DNA of 64,000 nucleotides from Martinezella lusitana (GTDB taxonomy: Bacteria > Pseudomonadota > Alphaproteobacteria > Rhizobiales > Rhizobiaceae). The notes beneath the pieces are model-generated. The model had not been told where the DNA came from. It worked only from the letters and a program-made list of their open reading frames with translations, and searched no databases. The stretch lies in the NCBI RefSeq assembly GCF_010668395.1, contig NZ_WUEY01000014.1, positions 124,001 through 188,000 of the forward strand, written 5' to 3'. How positions within the stretch are numbered: position 1 is the stretch's first letter; every line of letters begins with the position of its first letter. Both the position numbers and the translations under genes were made by a program. This document shows positions 52,217-62,020 of this stretch, one piece after another.

Positions 52217-52807
52217 TCAGAGCCAGGGGCGCCTTTTCCCGCTTTCCATGCCGTGGTCGGGCAGCTCGGTACCAAATACATAGTCCCAGACCGGCGACGA
52301 AACTCCATAATTTCCCTCATCGATCGAAGCGTGGTGTTGTGCGTGCCTCCGCTTCGCACGGTAAAGGTATGTACCGTGCCGGATCCGCCAGTGATGCATG
52401 GCATGGTGCATCAGGCCATAGATTAGATATCCAAGCGTCATACCGACGGTGAATCCCGTCGCCGGACCAAAGCCGAAAAGCCACCATGACGGCAGGAGCA
52501 CACCTGCAAACATGAACGAAAGACTGAGCCAGATCGGCGTATCGATCAGTTCCTTCGGCGAGCGGTGATGCTGATCGTGCATCTCGCGGATGAACATGAC
52601 GTGATGCAGTATGAAGCGGTGAATGATATATTCAACCAATGTCCACACAGCAGCACCGACTATGACAGTGGCTAGCCATCGCAACGGACGTCCATCGAAA
52701 TCTTTCATCAAATAGGCTGCGGATAGCCCCGCGACAACAAGAGGATAGACAACGAAGTCCATGTAGTAGGCAAAGCCTTTGAGCATATAAACGGATGGAC
52801 GCTTCAT
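52217..52807 (-). CDS. Fatty acid hydroxylase / sterol desaturase family protein
   Basis: A 196-residue membrane di-iron enzyme. The histidine motifs expected for the superfamily are all present: HRFILHH near residue 63, HDQHH near 77, HHAMHH near 133 and RRHAQHH near 150. Four or more hydrophobic segments surround them. Such enzymes hydroxylate or desaturate membrane lipids; the substrate is unknown, and lipid hydroxylation or carotenoid modification are possibilities. It lies 37 bp past a 60-bp stretch with no gene. No stress-type promoter was found. Confidence 0.88.
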   Translation of the reverse strand: MKRPSVYMLKGFAYYMDFVVYPLVVAGLSAAYLMKDFDGRPLRWLATVIVGAAVWTLVEYIIHRFILHHVMFIREMHDQHHRSPKELIDTPIWLSLSFMFAGVLLPSWWLFGFGPATGFTVGMTLGYLIYGLMHHAMHHWRIRHGTYLYRAKRRHAQHHASIDEGNYGVSSPVWDYVFGTELPDHGMESGKRRPWL

Positions 52808-53223
52808 GAAACCTGCCTGCTGGATGTCGCGAGGTGACTCGCCATTTAGTATTCTGACCTTTTACAAAGGCGGTACATTTTCCAAGAGAGATCGACATTA
52901 GCATAGCGGCGTCCCCCTTGATGCCATCAATTGCTGCTCGCCGCCCTTTATTCCTTGGAAACCGATGGCTGAGGGGGGCGTTGCAATCGTTTACCAGGCA
53001 TGGACCTTTCGCAAAGCGGGACATGCCAACACCATCTTTACGGTTGTCGCGGAATACGCGGCTCCCAGTGCGCCATCGAGAGAAATCCAAAAATCAATGT
53101 TAAGACGGATATGCGAGGCTGCTTACTTGCATTCAAATCCGCTCCCGTCGGAACTATCGGCTCACCAGCTCGTTTTGCTGCGTGTGGCGCCACTATGCGA
53201 CCTCCCCAAAAGGAAAAAATCCG
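52808..53223. other. Divergent intergenic region with a stress promoter
   Basis: No gene is supported in these 416 bp. The exact EcfG-type site at 53150-53174 is the main feature. Confidence 0.5.
53150..53174 (+). promoter_or_regulatory. EcfG-type promoter (exact GGAAC-N16-CGTT)
   Basis: GGAAC (53150-53154) and CGTT (53171-53174) are separated by 16 bases, 49 bp before the ATG at 53224. Confidence 0.8.
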
Positions 53224-53769
53224 ATGTCAAACAGCGTGCTTCAGAGCGGAGGTAAGCCTTCGGAAGAAGACTCTGCTGCCCCTAGCGTCCAATCAGTCGA
53301 GAGCCAGGCTCAGTTGCGCGATGCCGCAAGGGAGTCGTCGATCCTCTTACAACGCGGCGAAACACTCACCCTCTATCGACTGGTTCCTATTGCCGCTGTG
53401 AACGATCATAACTGGGATCTTGCGCCCTCCTACGGAGAGGTACTGGTCGCGGCCCGTACGACCGGCGACGCGCGTGTGGTAGCAGCGGCCTTTGAGGTTA
53501 ATTACATAAGGGACAATTCGATGCCAGGCGAGAGTATCGCTGCCATGGGCGCGAGCGCCTTTCGAAACGAGAAACTCTACACGGTTATCGAAATCGACAG
53601 GCATCGCATCGATCTTGCTCGCGGAGTCGTGGCGCTCCTAAGCGCGGATTTGCTTGCCGACGACGCTCTGCGAACCGATTTCGCTATGCGCGCACACATC
53701 GATCGACCTCGCGACCCTTCAGCGTTGCAGCGGTGGGATAACGAGGGCGGGGCACAAGGGGCCGTCTAA
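53224..53769 (+). CDS. Hypothetical protein of the general stress regulon
   Basis: A 181-residue soluble protein. An N-terminal polar stretch is followed by LYRLVPIAAVNDHNWDLAPS, YGEVLVAARTTGDARVVAAA, then RNEKLYTVIEIDRHRIDLAR. No family is recognised. The exact EcfG-type promoter upstream is the only hint of role. The ATG at 53224 is preceded by AAAAGGAAAA; the longer frame from 53182 would overlap the promoter region and is rejected. Confidence 0.6.
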   Translation: MSNSVLQSGGKPSEEDSAAPSVQSVESQAQLRDAARESSILLQRGETLTLYRLVPIAAVNDHNWDLAPSYGEVLVAARTTGDARVVAAAFEVNYIRDNSMPGESIAAMGASAFRNEKLYTVIEIDRHRIDLARGVVALLSADLLADDALRTDFAMRAHIDRPRDPSALQRWDNEGGAQGAV

Positions 53770-54434
53770 AATAGAGTCGTCCTGCATGTATTGGCTGCTT
53801 GGATTTTCAGAAAGCCGATCGCGCCCTTCTTTTCCCGCAGGTTGCCATAGCATCGTCCTTGCAGACGCGCTTCACGAGCGACGTAAAAATCTTGATTCGC
53901 CATGGTGACAGTCAATCAGCCACTGGCCCATGGGCTTGGCACTAGACGGCTAGCGGCGTCGATGCCGTCATCCGTCTTTGTGAAGAGGCTGAGCTTTTGC
54001 TCTTACGTCATCGCCGTCGGCGTCAGAGCTTTCTCCATATGTATCGCTGAAGGTCTCGGCTCTTGCAGAATATCTCGCGCTCTTGCGAACCCATCGGGGC
54101 GATAGCAGACGATAGCATTCTCAAACCCGAGGTGATCGATATTTCAATCACGGCTCTTGAGAAGAGCAGGCGCCACCCATCGCGAATAGTGCAAGATTCT
54201 TAAGGAAGAACGCCGTAAGATGAATATACCTAAGGGCAAGCACGCGGCAGGCATCTGAGTAGTTTCCGAGCCTGCCGGCAATACTTGTCTTTGAGTAGGT
54301 TCGGCTTCACCGTTCAGTTCTGTGGGCTCAGCAAATCAAATCGTGATGAGGTCTCGGTAAGGAACGCTCACCGTGCGGGTCAACACCAGAGGTGTAGACG
54401 ATTTTACTCATTGTCATTTTAAGGGTGCGCAACC
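53770..54434. other. Intergenic stretch with one repeat motif
   Basis: No gene is supported in these 665 bp. The GAGTAGTTTCCGA motif with flanking inverted arms lies at 54245-54277. Confidence 0.45.
54245..54277 (+). repeat. TGAGTAGTTTCCGA motif inside a hairpin
   Basis: CGGCAGGC (54245-54252) and GCCTGCCG (54270-54277) form an 8-bp stem whose loop holds CTGAGTAGTTTCCGA. The motif matches the ends of the MITE-like element at 39145-39431. Confidence 0.5.
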
Positions 54435-54704
54435 ATGGAATACCTAAAGGGTCTCACCAAGGGCATCCTGTCCTCTAATGAGGTGGATGTTCTTATCCAA
54501 ATATATGATCGCGTGACTAATCAGCCTTGGTTTGCCTCTAACGCATATAGTCGTGAAGGTTTCGCTATGCGCTTAGTCTGTTTATTTCGATATGGGATTG
54601 TCAATCCAGCTCATCTCGAAAGAATCTCGATAGTTTGGTCATTGAAAGACTTTGATAGCAACATGACGACCGCCCGGGGGGCAAAGCTGAAGGCGCTATA
54701 TTAA
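54435..54704 (+). CDS. Small conserved hypothetical protein
   Basis: An 89-residue protein (EYLKGLTKGILSSNEVDVLI, QIYDRVTNQPWFASNAYSRE, GFAMRLVCLFRYGIVNPAHL). It is probably helical and cytoplasmic. The pattern resembles short rhizobial proteins of unknown role. The ATG lacks a strong ribosome-binding site, and no promoter motif was seen. Confidence 0.5.
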   Translation: MEYLKGLTKGILSSNEVDVLIQIYDRVTNQPWFASNAYSREGFAMRLVCLFRYGIVNPAHLERISIVWSLKDFDSNMTTARGAKLKALY

Positions 54705-55285
54705 GTGCTAATTGAACAATCGTGCCGCTGACGGCGCATCCGTCTGGAAAACTTCCTTTCAACCCACAGCATGGCTGCCGCAACGGGCAACGTGAGCGGC
54801 CGCCGTGCAAGAGGCTACTCACAATATCGGCCTCGTCTCAGGGCTTTTCCTTCAGATCCTCTGCCTCCTGAGACGCCTGCCAGAAAGAGAAAGAGGAAAG
54901 CGCCTCGCGATGAACCCTTTGAGCTTCTCAGGGCAATCTTTCCTCAATGCTTTGCGAGGTAACTGCTGCCGAACGTTTGCAAGCGTTATTTAACATATAG
55001 AACTTCGCTGATTTCAATTTGAACGCCTCGTCGAGGATCCTGGCATGTATCGATCCATTCTTCGACCCAGCACATTTTTTTGTAACCGACATTTTACCGT
55101 TTTATCTTTCCCATATCGTAATCAGGTGGCCGCCCGTTGTAAGGCAGATCGATGGAGAGATCTGGTTCAGCCAAACGTGATATTCCGCCGCTTTCAGCGC
55201 CGGCGAAGGACGTAGCTGTCCGTGCGGCGACGATCTCGCACGCGTGTTACCTGAGGGATTAAGCAAGACGCTGCGGCATTATCCC
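54705..55285. other. Intergenic stretch without supported gene
   Basis: Several short frames exist, including 63 codons from 54771, but none resembles a known family. Confidence 0.4.
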
Positions 55286-56188
55286 CTACGGTCGCCTTAG
55301 CGGAATGACATTCGCCGGACCGTTCGCAGCATTTCTCGGGATATCGCCTCCATCCCAATCGCGCACGATCATCTTTCGATCGCCTCGCTCCAAGCCGCTC
55401 GCTCCCGCATCATCAAAGTATCGCGCTGGCGTCGTTCCAAGCATTCGCCTGAACATGGAGATGAAGGCGCTCACACTCTCATAGCCAAGATCGCCGGCGA
55501 TGTTGGTGACCTGTTCACCTTGCGCAAGTCGCTGCAGCGCGAGGCCAATATGCAGTTGCTGTCGCCAGCGAATGAACGACATGCGCGTTTCGCGCTGGAA
55601 GAGTCGGCTTAGCGTTCGATTACTTGCACCAACGCGGGCGCCCCACTCATCGATGGTAAAGCGCAGGCCTGGATTCTCAATCATGGATTCGGTCAGCCGG
55701 CGGAGCCTCCTGTCGTTCGGCATCGGCAGGTGAATGGGCTCGGGCGGTGCCGCGTCCAATTCATCGAGCAGCACGGATATGAGCCGCGTCTCGCGCTCGC
55801 GATCCATGTTCGCCAGCGGCGTTTCAGAATCGAAGCGCAGAATGAGTTCGCGGAGGAAGGGCTGCACGAACAGAATGCCGCAATTCTGATCAAGCGGAGC
55901 GGCCAGAGCCGGATCAATATACAGGCTTCCGATCTTGATGTGACCAGCCACCCTGCCGGCGTGGAAAACGCCGCTCGGTATCCACAAGGCACAATGCGGC
56001 GGGACCGTCCAAATGCCACCCGCGGCCTGCACCGTCAGTACACCACCGATCACGTACATCAATTGCGCCTTGTTGTGCCGATGAGACTCCGTCTCACCCA
56101 CGAAAGTCGTTTCGGTGATGAGACTAAAGACGGGGCGTGGAATATAGTCCACTTCGGCGGCGCCGGATTTATGCGGAAACTCCATCAC
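55286..56188 (-). CDS. AraC-family transcriptional regulator
   Basis: A 300-residue regulator. The N-terminal cupin sensor domain (about 20-110) includes ESHRHNKAQLMYVIGGVLTV and VPPHCALWIPSGVFHAGRVA. The C-terminal double helix-turn-helix includes FTIDEWGARVGASNRTLSRL and QVTNIAGDLGYESVSAFISM, with the FRRMLGTTPARYF end typical of the family. The ligand and targets are unknown. It lies 105 bp after the unknown protein at 56293 on the same strand. Confidence 0.92.
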   Translation of the reverse strand: MMEFPHKSGAAEVDYIPRPVFSLITETTFVGETESHRHNKAQLMYVIGGVLTVQAAGGIWTVPPHCALWIPSGVFHAGRVAGHIKIGSLYIDPALAAPLDQNCGILFVQPFLRELILRFDSETPLANMDRERETRLISVLLDELDAAPPEPIHLPMPNDRRLRRLTESMIENPGLRFTIDEWGARVGASNRTLSRLFQRETRMSFIRWRQQLHIGLALQRLAQGEQVTNIAGDLGYESVSAFISMFRRMLGTTPARYFDDAGASGLERGDRKMIVRDWDGGDIPRNAANGPANVIPLRRP

Positions 56189-56292
56189 ATCATCCCAATC
56201 CGTGCCTCAGGCCGGTCAACAGTGTATAGTTCCCCGTTATCGCGAGTGTTTCCCTTTGAAAGTGCGGGGATAATACCACTGAATATTGCGCC

Positions 56293-56694
56293 TCAGGCGG
56301 CATGTTTTTCAAGCAAAACCATGCCTTTGGCCGCGGCACTCTCCTCGTCGGCTGCAAACTGGACGGAAAAGCCCAATGCTTTGCTTGCCGCAGCCGCAGC
56401 GATCCGTGCAGCGGTATTTGCTGGAGAATGGCCTTCGATCACAATCAATCCGAGGCAATATTTCCTTATCCGGTCTTTGATCCGCTTGAAGAACAACGCC
56501 TTTGCCTTGCGCTCTTCGGGAGTTTCATCATCGTGATCGTGCGTAGAGTGATCTGCGATCAGGACGAACGGCGTCTGCTTGTCCAGGAGGCTTTCAAGCT
56601 GGCTATTCCTTTCCTGCTGCTCATCGATGGAGGAACCAAGTTCTTCGTGCGCGCGCAGGAATACGAGTGGAAAACGGGAGTCGTCTAGCAGCAT
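56293..56694 (-). CDS. Hypothetical protein upstream of the AraC gene
   Basis: A 133-residue soluble protein (MLLDDSRFPLVFLRAHEELG, PFVLIADHSTHDHDDETPEE, RIRKYCLGLIVIEGHSPANT, ALGFSVQFAADEESAAAKGM). The alternating strand-helix pattern with ADHS and VIEGH suggests an alpha/beta fold similar to STAS-like proteins, but no family is recognised with confidence. It is codirectional with the AraC regulator. Confidence 0.6.
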   Translation of the reverse strand: MLLDDSRFPLVFLRAHEELGSSIDEQQERNSQLESLLDKQTPFVLIADHSTHDHDDETPEERKAKALFFKRIKDRIRKYCLGLIVIEGHSPANTAARIAAAAASKALGFSVQFAADEESAAAKGMVLLEKHAA

Positions 56695-56961
56695 CGTCTA
56701 TTACCTTTCATTGACCGGACGAGAGCCGAAGGCCGCTGAAAGCCGACATCGCTATTCGGTCAACAAGGCAGCCCGCGGACAATGACTGACGTGCTTACTT
56801 ATATCACGGGCAGTATTTCGGCCGCTCTCGTGGACCTGCCAACAAATATCGCGATCCCGCCACGGGCGTGGTGCGGGCGCTGCCATGAAGAATGCTTCCC
56901 ATACTACATCCTCTTCCTGACGACTCAGGATCAATGATGCGCCACTACTCTGAGATCACAC

Positions 56962-58152
56962 TTACCCGTTGACCAGCTTTCCGGGTGGTCCTCCTATGAA
57001 ACGGTTGCGTTCGCGCCAAAGCGCCGGTATCGAAAGCATCATGATAGAGATCAGCGCGATCAGCGTCTTGGTGATCTGCGAGAACTCAGGCGTCTGCTGA
57101 TCGACATAGAAGACGATATAGACGATCGCCACATGCCAGACATAGACATGCAACGAGTGGCGGCCGAGCAACCGCAGGAAGCTTAGAGAGAACAGCCAGG
57201 TCACACCGGCGGCAAGACGGCGTACGTGGACGTTCCGGTGACGCGGACCTGCCATCAGCAGCCAAACCAGGCCAATAGCGACGGCGGGAAAGTTCAACAA
57301 GTATACCGGCCCGAAATCGGCGCGGATCTCCATTGTCGCGAACTTATCGAGCACAAATTGCGGTAGGAGCTCGTGCGCGGAAGAAATCCGCAGCGGCAGA
57401 AAAAATAGGCAAATGATCAAACAGATCTTCGGGAGGAGGGTCGCCTCGGGCCGGAAGATCTTCGACCAATCGATTGTTCGGTTGGCCGTCAGGACGCCGG
57501 CCATCAGACCGGAAAAGAAGACGATCTGCCAGCCGAACAGGTTGAAGCTGACCCGGATTCCCTCCTCGTCGCTGCCCATGATCCAACGATTGACTATCTC
57601 TGTCGCCAGCCGCTGCAGGCCAAGTTGCCCAGTGATCCACAATATCAGCGCGCCCACGGCGACATAGGGCCATTTACCGTTCATGCAGAGCCAGATGACT
57701 GGCGGCGCGAAGACCATGTAGACGACATATTGCGGCAGGATATCCATGAAGGTCGGCTGGAACAGCAGCGCACCGATCGCCGCCAGCCGCAACGGCTCGT
57801 CGAAGTTCGTATAGCCCAGCCAGTCGTGCCAGATGCGGTAGGCATCTGGGAGCAACATCTGAGCTACCAACACGACCATGACGATACCCATGGCATAGCG
57901 ATAGAGCTCGAAGGCACGATCCCATATCTTCTGGCGCGCCTGCTCGTAACCCGCCTTGGCCATCTTGCGGCTATAGACCATGCCGACCAGCAGGCCGGAC
58001 AGGAAGACGAACCCTTGCGCGTCCTCCACAAAGGCAAGTTGATCGTGATTGACGAGCAGCATCCAATAGCCACCGACAAAAACGAGATGGTTGATCAGCA
58101 TGAAAACCAGGAAATAGCCACGCAGGCCATCGATGATTTCATAGCGTTTCAT
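56962..58152 (-). CDS. opgC: OpgC-family membrane protein
   Basis: A 396-residue integral membrane protein with about ten hydrophobic segments (RYEIIDGLRGYFLVFMLINH at the N-terminus, then FVFLSGLLVGMVYSRKMAKA and LYRYAMGIVMVVLVAQMLLP). It matches the OpgC family, whose Rhodobacter and rhizobial members transfer succinyl groups to periplasmic cyclic or linear glucans in osmoadaptation. The DGLRG motif and the conserved HVYVWHVAIVYIV segment support this. It stands alone. A longer relationship to acyltransferase 3 proteins is also possible. Confidence 0.85.
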   Translation of the reverse strand: MKRYEIIDGLRGYFLVFMLINHLVFVGGYWMLLVNHDQLAFVEDAQGFVFLSGLLVGMVYSRKMAKAGYEQARQKIWDRAFELYRYAMGIVMVVLVAQMLLPDAYRIWHDWLGYTNFDEPLRLAAIGALLFQPTFMDILPQYVVYMVFAPPVIWLCMNGKWPYVAVGALILWITGQLGLQRLATEIVNRWIMGSDEEGIRVSFNLFGWQIVFFSGLMAGVLTANRTIDWSKIFRPEATLLPKICLIICLFFLPLRISSAHELLPQFVLDKFATMEIRADFGPVYLLNFPAVAIGLVWLLMAGPRHRNVHVRRLAAGVTWLFSLSFLRLLGRHSLHVYVWHVAIVYIVFYVDQQTPEFSQITKTLIALISIMMLSIPALWRERNRFIGGPPGKLVNG

Positions 58153-58968
58153 GTTCTGCTTCCGTCACCGATGCGGCGGGCTCGGTCCGAGAGCCCCATG
58201 GTAGGATTAGTAAGCTAGGCTGAACGTCAGATGAACGAAACATCCGGTGTGAAGATTAGGGATTGGCTCGCGAAGTCGTGATCAGACATCTTTGCGAATC
58301 TGGTCTCATTGATCGACCGACGATATTGAAGAGACCGTCACCCTTCACGAAAGCCATGATATGCTCCTTGTAGCGTAGCTCGGACTTTGCCACGCAGTCG
58401 CACATGCCTCAGCGTCCTGCTCTTTAAGTGAGCGCTCGGCGCCCTACCAAACAGAGAAAGCGTTCTCAGCGCATTTGCCAATCGAGGTCCGTTTGGCTTG
58501 CGTGCGGATTCCGTCAAAGTCTTTCGAATCGTTCTAATACCTTACGCGGGTGGGCGTTTTGCAGGTGCAACCTTTGAGCCAGTCGTCGCCTCAACTGGTT
58601 GATCTCTTCGTCAAGACACGTCACTTCGTCAACGAAAGCCCCGACGTGCTGGAAGGCATGTCGTTGTTGACAGAACTTGTAGCCGCTGCGCGTGCGACTT
58701 TTGCATCGGTCTGATGTTTCGCCATCCCTCCTGGAGCTCCGCGCCACAGTGTGGCAAAGGGCTTTTTTTCTTCTTGCGCCTTCGTGCCGAAGGTTGGGCA
58801 TTCATTGGCATATGAACTATTTTATCCACCAGGAACGTGGTCGAGGCTACGCCGAACAGTTTGCAGTAAAAGCGGCCAACACCTGTATGAATGTTCCTCC
58901 AGAAGATCTCATATTCCCACAGCTTGCATTAGCTATAATCAGATTCGATTAAGGGGTTTCAGCGAACG
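58153..58968. other. Long intergenic region with a doubtful frameshifted ORF
   Basis: No intact gene is supported in these 816 bp. A possible frameshifted small gene at 58514-58829 is listed separately. Confidence 0.4.
58514..58829 (-). pseudogene. Possible frameshifted small gene
   Basis: The 3' part in one frame reads VDEVTCLDEEINQLRRRLAQ, then RLHLQNAHPRKVLERFERL, a clear amphipathic coiled-coil end. The plausible start (MDKIVHMPMNAQPSARRRKK) lies in a different frame. Either a frameshift broke one gene or only one of the two frames is real. Confidence 0.3.
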
Positions 58969-59943
58969 ATGTTGAAAGAATTTACGAACCACACCGGCAA
59001 CCACACGTTCAAATCAGAAGGGGCAGCCGACCGTATCGTCTGGATAGACCTTCTTGAGCCTTCTCCCACGGAGGTGGCAAATGTAGAAACCCTTATCAGC
59101 GCCAAACTTCCGTCGCTTGGAGCTCTCAGCGAAATCGAATCTTCCAGCCGGCTCAAGAGTGAAAACAGCGTATTGTATATGAGTACGCCGTCGGCTGCGC
59201 AGCGACCGGAAGGGGCACGGGTGACGCCTCCACTGGGGTTTGTCCTGTCAGCCGATCGACTGGTTACGGTGCGATTTATGCCATTGCCTGCTTTCGATAC
59301 AGTCGCCGGGAAATTCGCCGACCAGCATAGTGCTCCCAAGTCAGGAGTCGAAGTCTTCACAATGCTTTGCGAGGAGATCGTCGATCGTGTCGCTGATGCA
59401 CTCGAACATCTGGCAGCCGAATTGAATGGTCTATCGGCCGAAACGTTTCACGCTGACGACACCCGTGGTCGCCAGGCCGCCAAGGCAAATCGTATTCTGA
59501 GAGTCCAGTTGCGCCAGGTAGGGCGCCTGGGTGACCGGCTCTCCGAACTACGGGACGGCTTGCAAGGCTTGGGACGTATCGTTGCCTATGCCGATGAGAG
59601 TGCGTGTAACTGGTCGGGCGGAAAACTAACGCAACGCATCGTCAGATTACGCCAGGACATCCATTCTCTATCCGACTACGAAGAGCAACTTGCCAACAAA
59701 GTGCAATTCGTCCTGGATGCGCTGGTCGGCCTAATCGGCATAGCTCAAAATGATGTCTTCAAAGTTTTGACGATTGTTTCGATCGTTGGCATTCCGCCTA
59801 CCCTGTTGGCGGGTGTCTACGGCATGAATTTTAAAAACATGCCGGAATATGATTGGACATGGGGATACCAGTATGGCTGGGTAGTAATCCTTATTAGTGC
59901 CATCGTACCGTTGATTTGGTTCAAGGCAAAAGGCTGGTTTTAG
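58969..59943 (+). CDS. CorA / ZntB-family divalent cation transporter
   Basis: A 324-residue transporter. The large cytoplasmic N-terminal domain includes IVWIDLLEPSPTEVANVETL and a long helical section (LEHLAAELNGLSAETFHADD). Two C-terminal membrane helices (VLTIVSIVGIPPTLLAGVYG and WVVILISAIVPLIWFKAKGW) carry the signature GMN in VYGMNFKNMPE near residue 284. The fold forms a pentameric channel for Mg2+, Co2+ or Zn2+; the NMPEYDW loop suits the ZntB branch as well as CorA. It is the third probable divalent cation transporter of the window. Confidence 0.9.
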   Translation: MLKEFTNHTGNHTFKSEGAADRIVWIDLLEPSPTEVANVETLISAKLPSLGALSEIESSSRLKSENSVLYMSTPSAAQRPEGARVTPPLGFVLSADRLVTVRFMPLPAFDTVAGKFADQHSAPKSGVEVFTMLCEEIVDRVADALEHLAAELNGLSAETFHADDTRGRQAAKANRILRVQLRQVGRLGDRLSELRDGLQGLGRIVAYADESACNWSGGKLTQRIVRLRQDIHSLSDYEEQLANKVQFVLDALVGLIGIAQNDVFKVLTIVSIVGIPPTLLAGVYGMNFKNMPEYDWTWGYQYGWVVILISAIVPLIWFKAKGWF

Positions 59944-60388
59944 AGCAGTTCATTGCTTATCGGAATTAGGGCGGGGTTCCCAGATCACCAGAGTTGTGCT
60001 TCACGATGGATGCTGGAATGGGCCTGTATCGAGGACCCGCCCTTGTTCGAATGATCATCGTGAATGCGTAAATACCATCTGGCAATTCATGTGTCGGGAA
60101 AGCTTGAGGTTCAAAAACGCTACTCGTCCTTCAGCGGGGCCGCGTCTCCGGGCATCCTCCCAGCCGAGGACTTAACATTTAAGCCCATCCTTCCCGTTAT
60201 GGGGATCAGATTCAATCGAAATTTGGGGTAACTCCCCATTTTGATACGAATTGGCAACCCGCGATTTCTCGGGAGTGTTGCGACGGCCCAAAACTCCGCG
60301 GAATTGGCTCTATAAGGTTCCAGAAGTGGCTGCTTTCTACCATTTCTTCACATGCTACATGACATCGTGAAAGCGTAGGGAGAGGGAA
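59944..60388. other. Intergenic stretch without supported gene
   Basis: Nothing was recognised between the CorA-like gene and the GMC oxidoreductase gene, apart from the ribosome-binding site GGGAGAGGG at 60378-60386. Confidence 0.4.
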
Positions 60389-62005
60389 TTGGCAGATTTT
60401 GATTTTATCATCATAGGCGCTGGATCGGCTGGTTGTCTGCTTGCAAATCGACTGACGAGATCGGGACGTTTCCGCGTGCTGCTGCTTGAGGTCGGCGGGA
60501 GCGACCGTCGTTTCATGATCCATATGCCAATCGGATATGGGCACAGCTTTTATAATTCCAAGATCAACTGGCGCTTCGAAACAGGGCCGCAGGACGCGCT
60601 GGCCGGACGCACAAGCTATTGGCCCAGGGGCAAGGTCCTGGGAGGATCTTCATCGATCAACGCAATGGTCTATGTGCGGGGCCAGCGGAACGATTTCGAA
60701 GATTGGCGAGCGGCTGGCAATGTTGGCTGGGGTTGGGACGACGTTCTTCCCTATTTTAAGTCCATAGAGACGTTTGAGCGAGGCGGTGACGCCTGGCGAG
60801 GAGACAAGGGCGAATTCTTCGTCTCCGATATGACATCTGCCGTGCATCCGCTTTGCAGCGACTGGCTCCGGGCAGCTGAACAAGCAGGTTTCCGCCGTAC
60901 GGCGGACTATAACGGCGAAGATCAGGAAGGCGTCTCGGCCTATCAGATCAGCGTTAAGCGCGGTTTTCGTGTTTCCTCTGCCACGGCGTTCCTTTATCCG
61001 GCGGCTCAGCGGCCCAATCTGAAAGTCCTCACCGAAGCTCTGGCCACTCGCGTCCTCTTCGATGGGCAGGCTGCAATTGGGGTCGAATTCGAGCAAGGAA
61101 ACAAGAAACAGCAGGTTTTCGCGCGGCGGGAGGTCATCCTGTCTGCAGGAGCCGTCCAGTCTCCCACCCTGCTCCAGCATTCAGGTGTCGGCCCCGGCGA
61201 ACTTCTTCAAAAATTTGGCAAGCCCGTCGTGAAAAACATGCCGGCGGTTGGTCGCAACCTTCAGGATCACTTGGGCATCGACTATCTTTATCGCTCGCGC
61301 CGGCCCACACTCAATTCGCTTCTCCGTCCCTGGTGGGGACGTTTCATGCTCGGCGCGCGATACATCCTGTTCCGTGACGGACCGCTTTCCCAGAGCGTCA
61401 ATCAGGCGGGTGGGTTCGTCAAATCTTCTGCCGATCTCGATCATGTAGACACTCAGCTTTATTTCTCGCCCGTCAGTTACAGCAAGCCCACGCCGGGCGT
61501 TCGCCGCCTGACGATGCCGGACCCGTTCCCGGGGTTCTTCATTGGCATCCAGCCTTGCCGACCGACAAGCCGGGGATTCATCGAGATTGGATCGGCTGAA
61601 TTCAAGGCGCCTCCGGTGATCGAGCCCAACTACCTCGCCACGCAAGAAGACATGCAATCCATGATCGCCGGCGTGCGTCTTATTCGCCGCATCGCCGAGC
61701 AGTCGGCCATGCAAGCCATCATTATCGATGAGATGAAGCCCGGAAAAGATGTTCAAGGCGAACAGGACCTTATCGCCGATATACGTGCTCGCTCAGGAAG
61801 CGTTTTCCATGCGTCCTGCACATGCCGCATGGGACCGGACGATGGAGCGAATGTGGTGGACGCGCGATTGCGGGTTCACGGGATTGGCCGATTGCGTGTC
61901 GTCGATGCGGCGGTTTTTCCCAATCTGACGTCAGGCAACACAAACGCGCCGACATTGATGGTGGCGGAAAAAGGCGCAGCGATGATCCTGGAAGACAATC
62001 GATAG
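60389..62005 (+). CDS. GMC-family FAD oxidoreductase (choline dehydrogenase-like)
   Basis: A 538-residue flavoenzyme. The N-terminal FAD motif is FIIIGAGSAGCLLANRLTRS. The GMC signature 1 region is PRGKVLGGSSSINAMVYVRG and signature 2 is GAVQSPTLLQHSGVGPGELL. Catalytic His is in SVFHASCTCRMG and the Asn region is TSGNTNAPTLMVAEKGA near the end. It oxidises an alcohol, possibly a polyol or choline-like compound. The start codon is TTG: no in-frame ATG occurs before the FAD motif, and the GGGAGAGGG ribosome-binding site fits. It is convergent with the MocR regulator, 15 bp apart. Confidence 0.92.
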   Translation: MADFDFIIIGAGSAGCLLANRLTRSGRFRVLLLEVGGSDRRFMIHMPIGYGHSFYNSKINWRFETGPQDALAGRTSYWPRGKVLGGSSSINAMVYVRGQRNDFEDWRAAGNVGWGWDDVLPYFKSIETFERGGDAWRGDKGEFFVSDMTSAVHPLCSDWLRAAEQAGFRRTADYNGEDQEGVSAYQISVKRGFRVSSATAFLYPAAQRPNLKVLTEALATRVLFDGQAAIGVEFEQGNKKQQVFARREVILSAGAVQSPTLLQHSGVGPGELLQKFGKPVVKNMPAVGRNLQDHLGIDYLYRSRRPTLNSLLRPWWGRFMLGARYILFRDGPLSQSVNQAGGFVKSSADLDHVDTQLYFSPVSYSKPTPGVRRLTMPDPFPGFFIGIQPCRPTSRGFIEIGSAEFKAPPVIEPNYLATQEDMQSMIAGVRLIRRIAEQSAMQAIIIDEMKPGKDVQGEQDLIADIRARSGSVFHASCTCRMGPDDGANVVDARLRVHGIGRLRVVDAAVFPNLTSGNTNAPTLMVAEKGAAMILEDNR

Positions 62006-62020
62006 AACAGACTGGCTGCA

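Noticed and set aside
54771..54962. A 63-codon plus-strand ORF rich in Arg and Pro
   Set aside because: Composition looks like out-of-frame GC-rich DNA and there is no ribosome-binding site or family match.
58830..58860. GGAAC upstream of the CorA-like gene as a stress promoter
   Set aside because: After 16 bases the sequence is CGAA, which lacks the TT needed for the -10 half.
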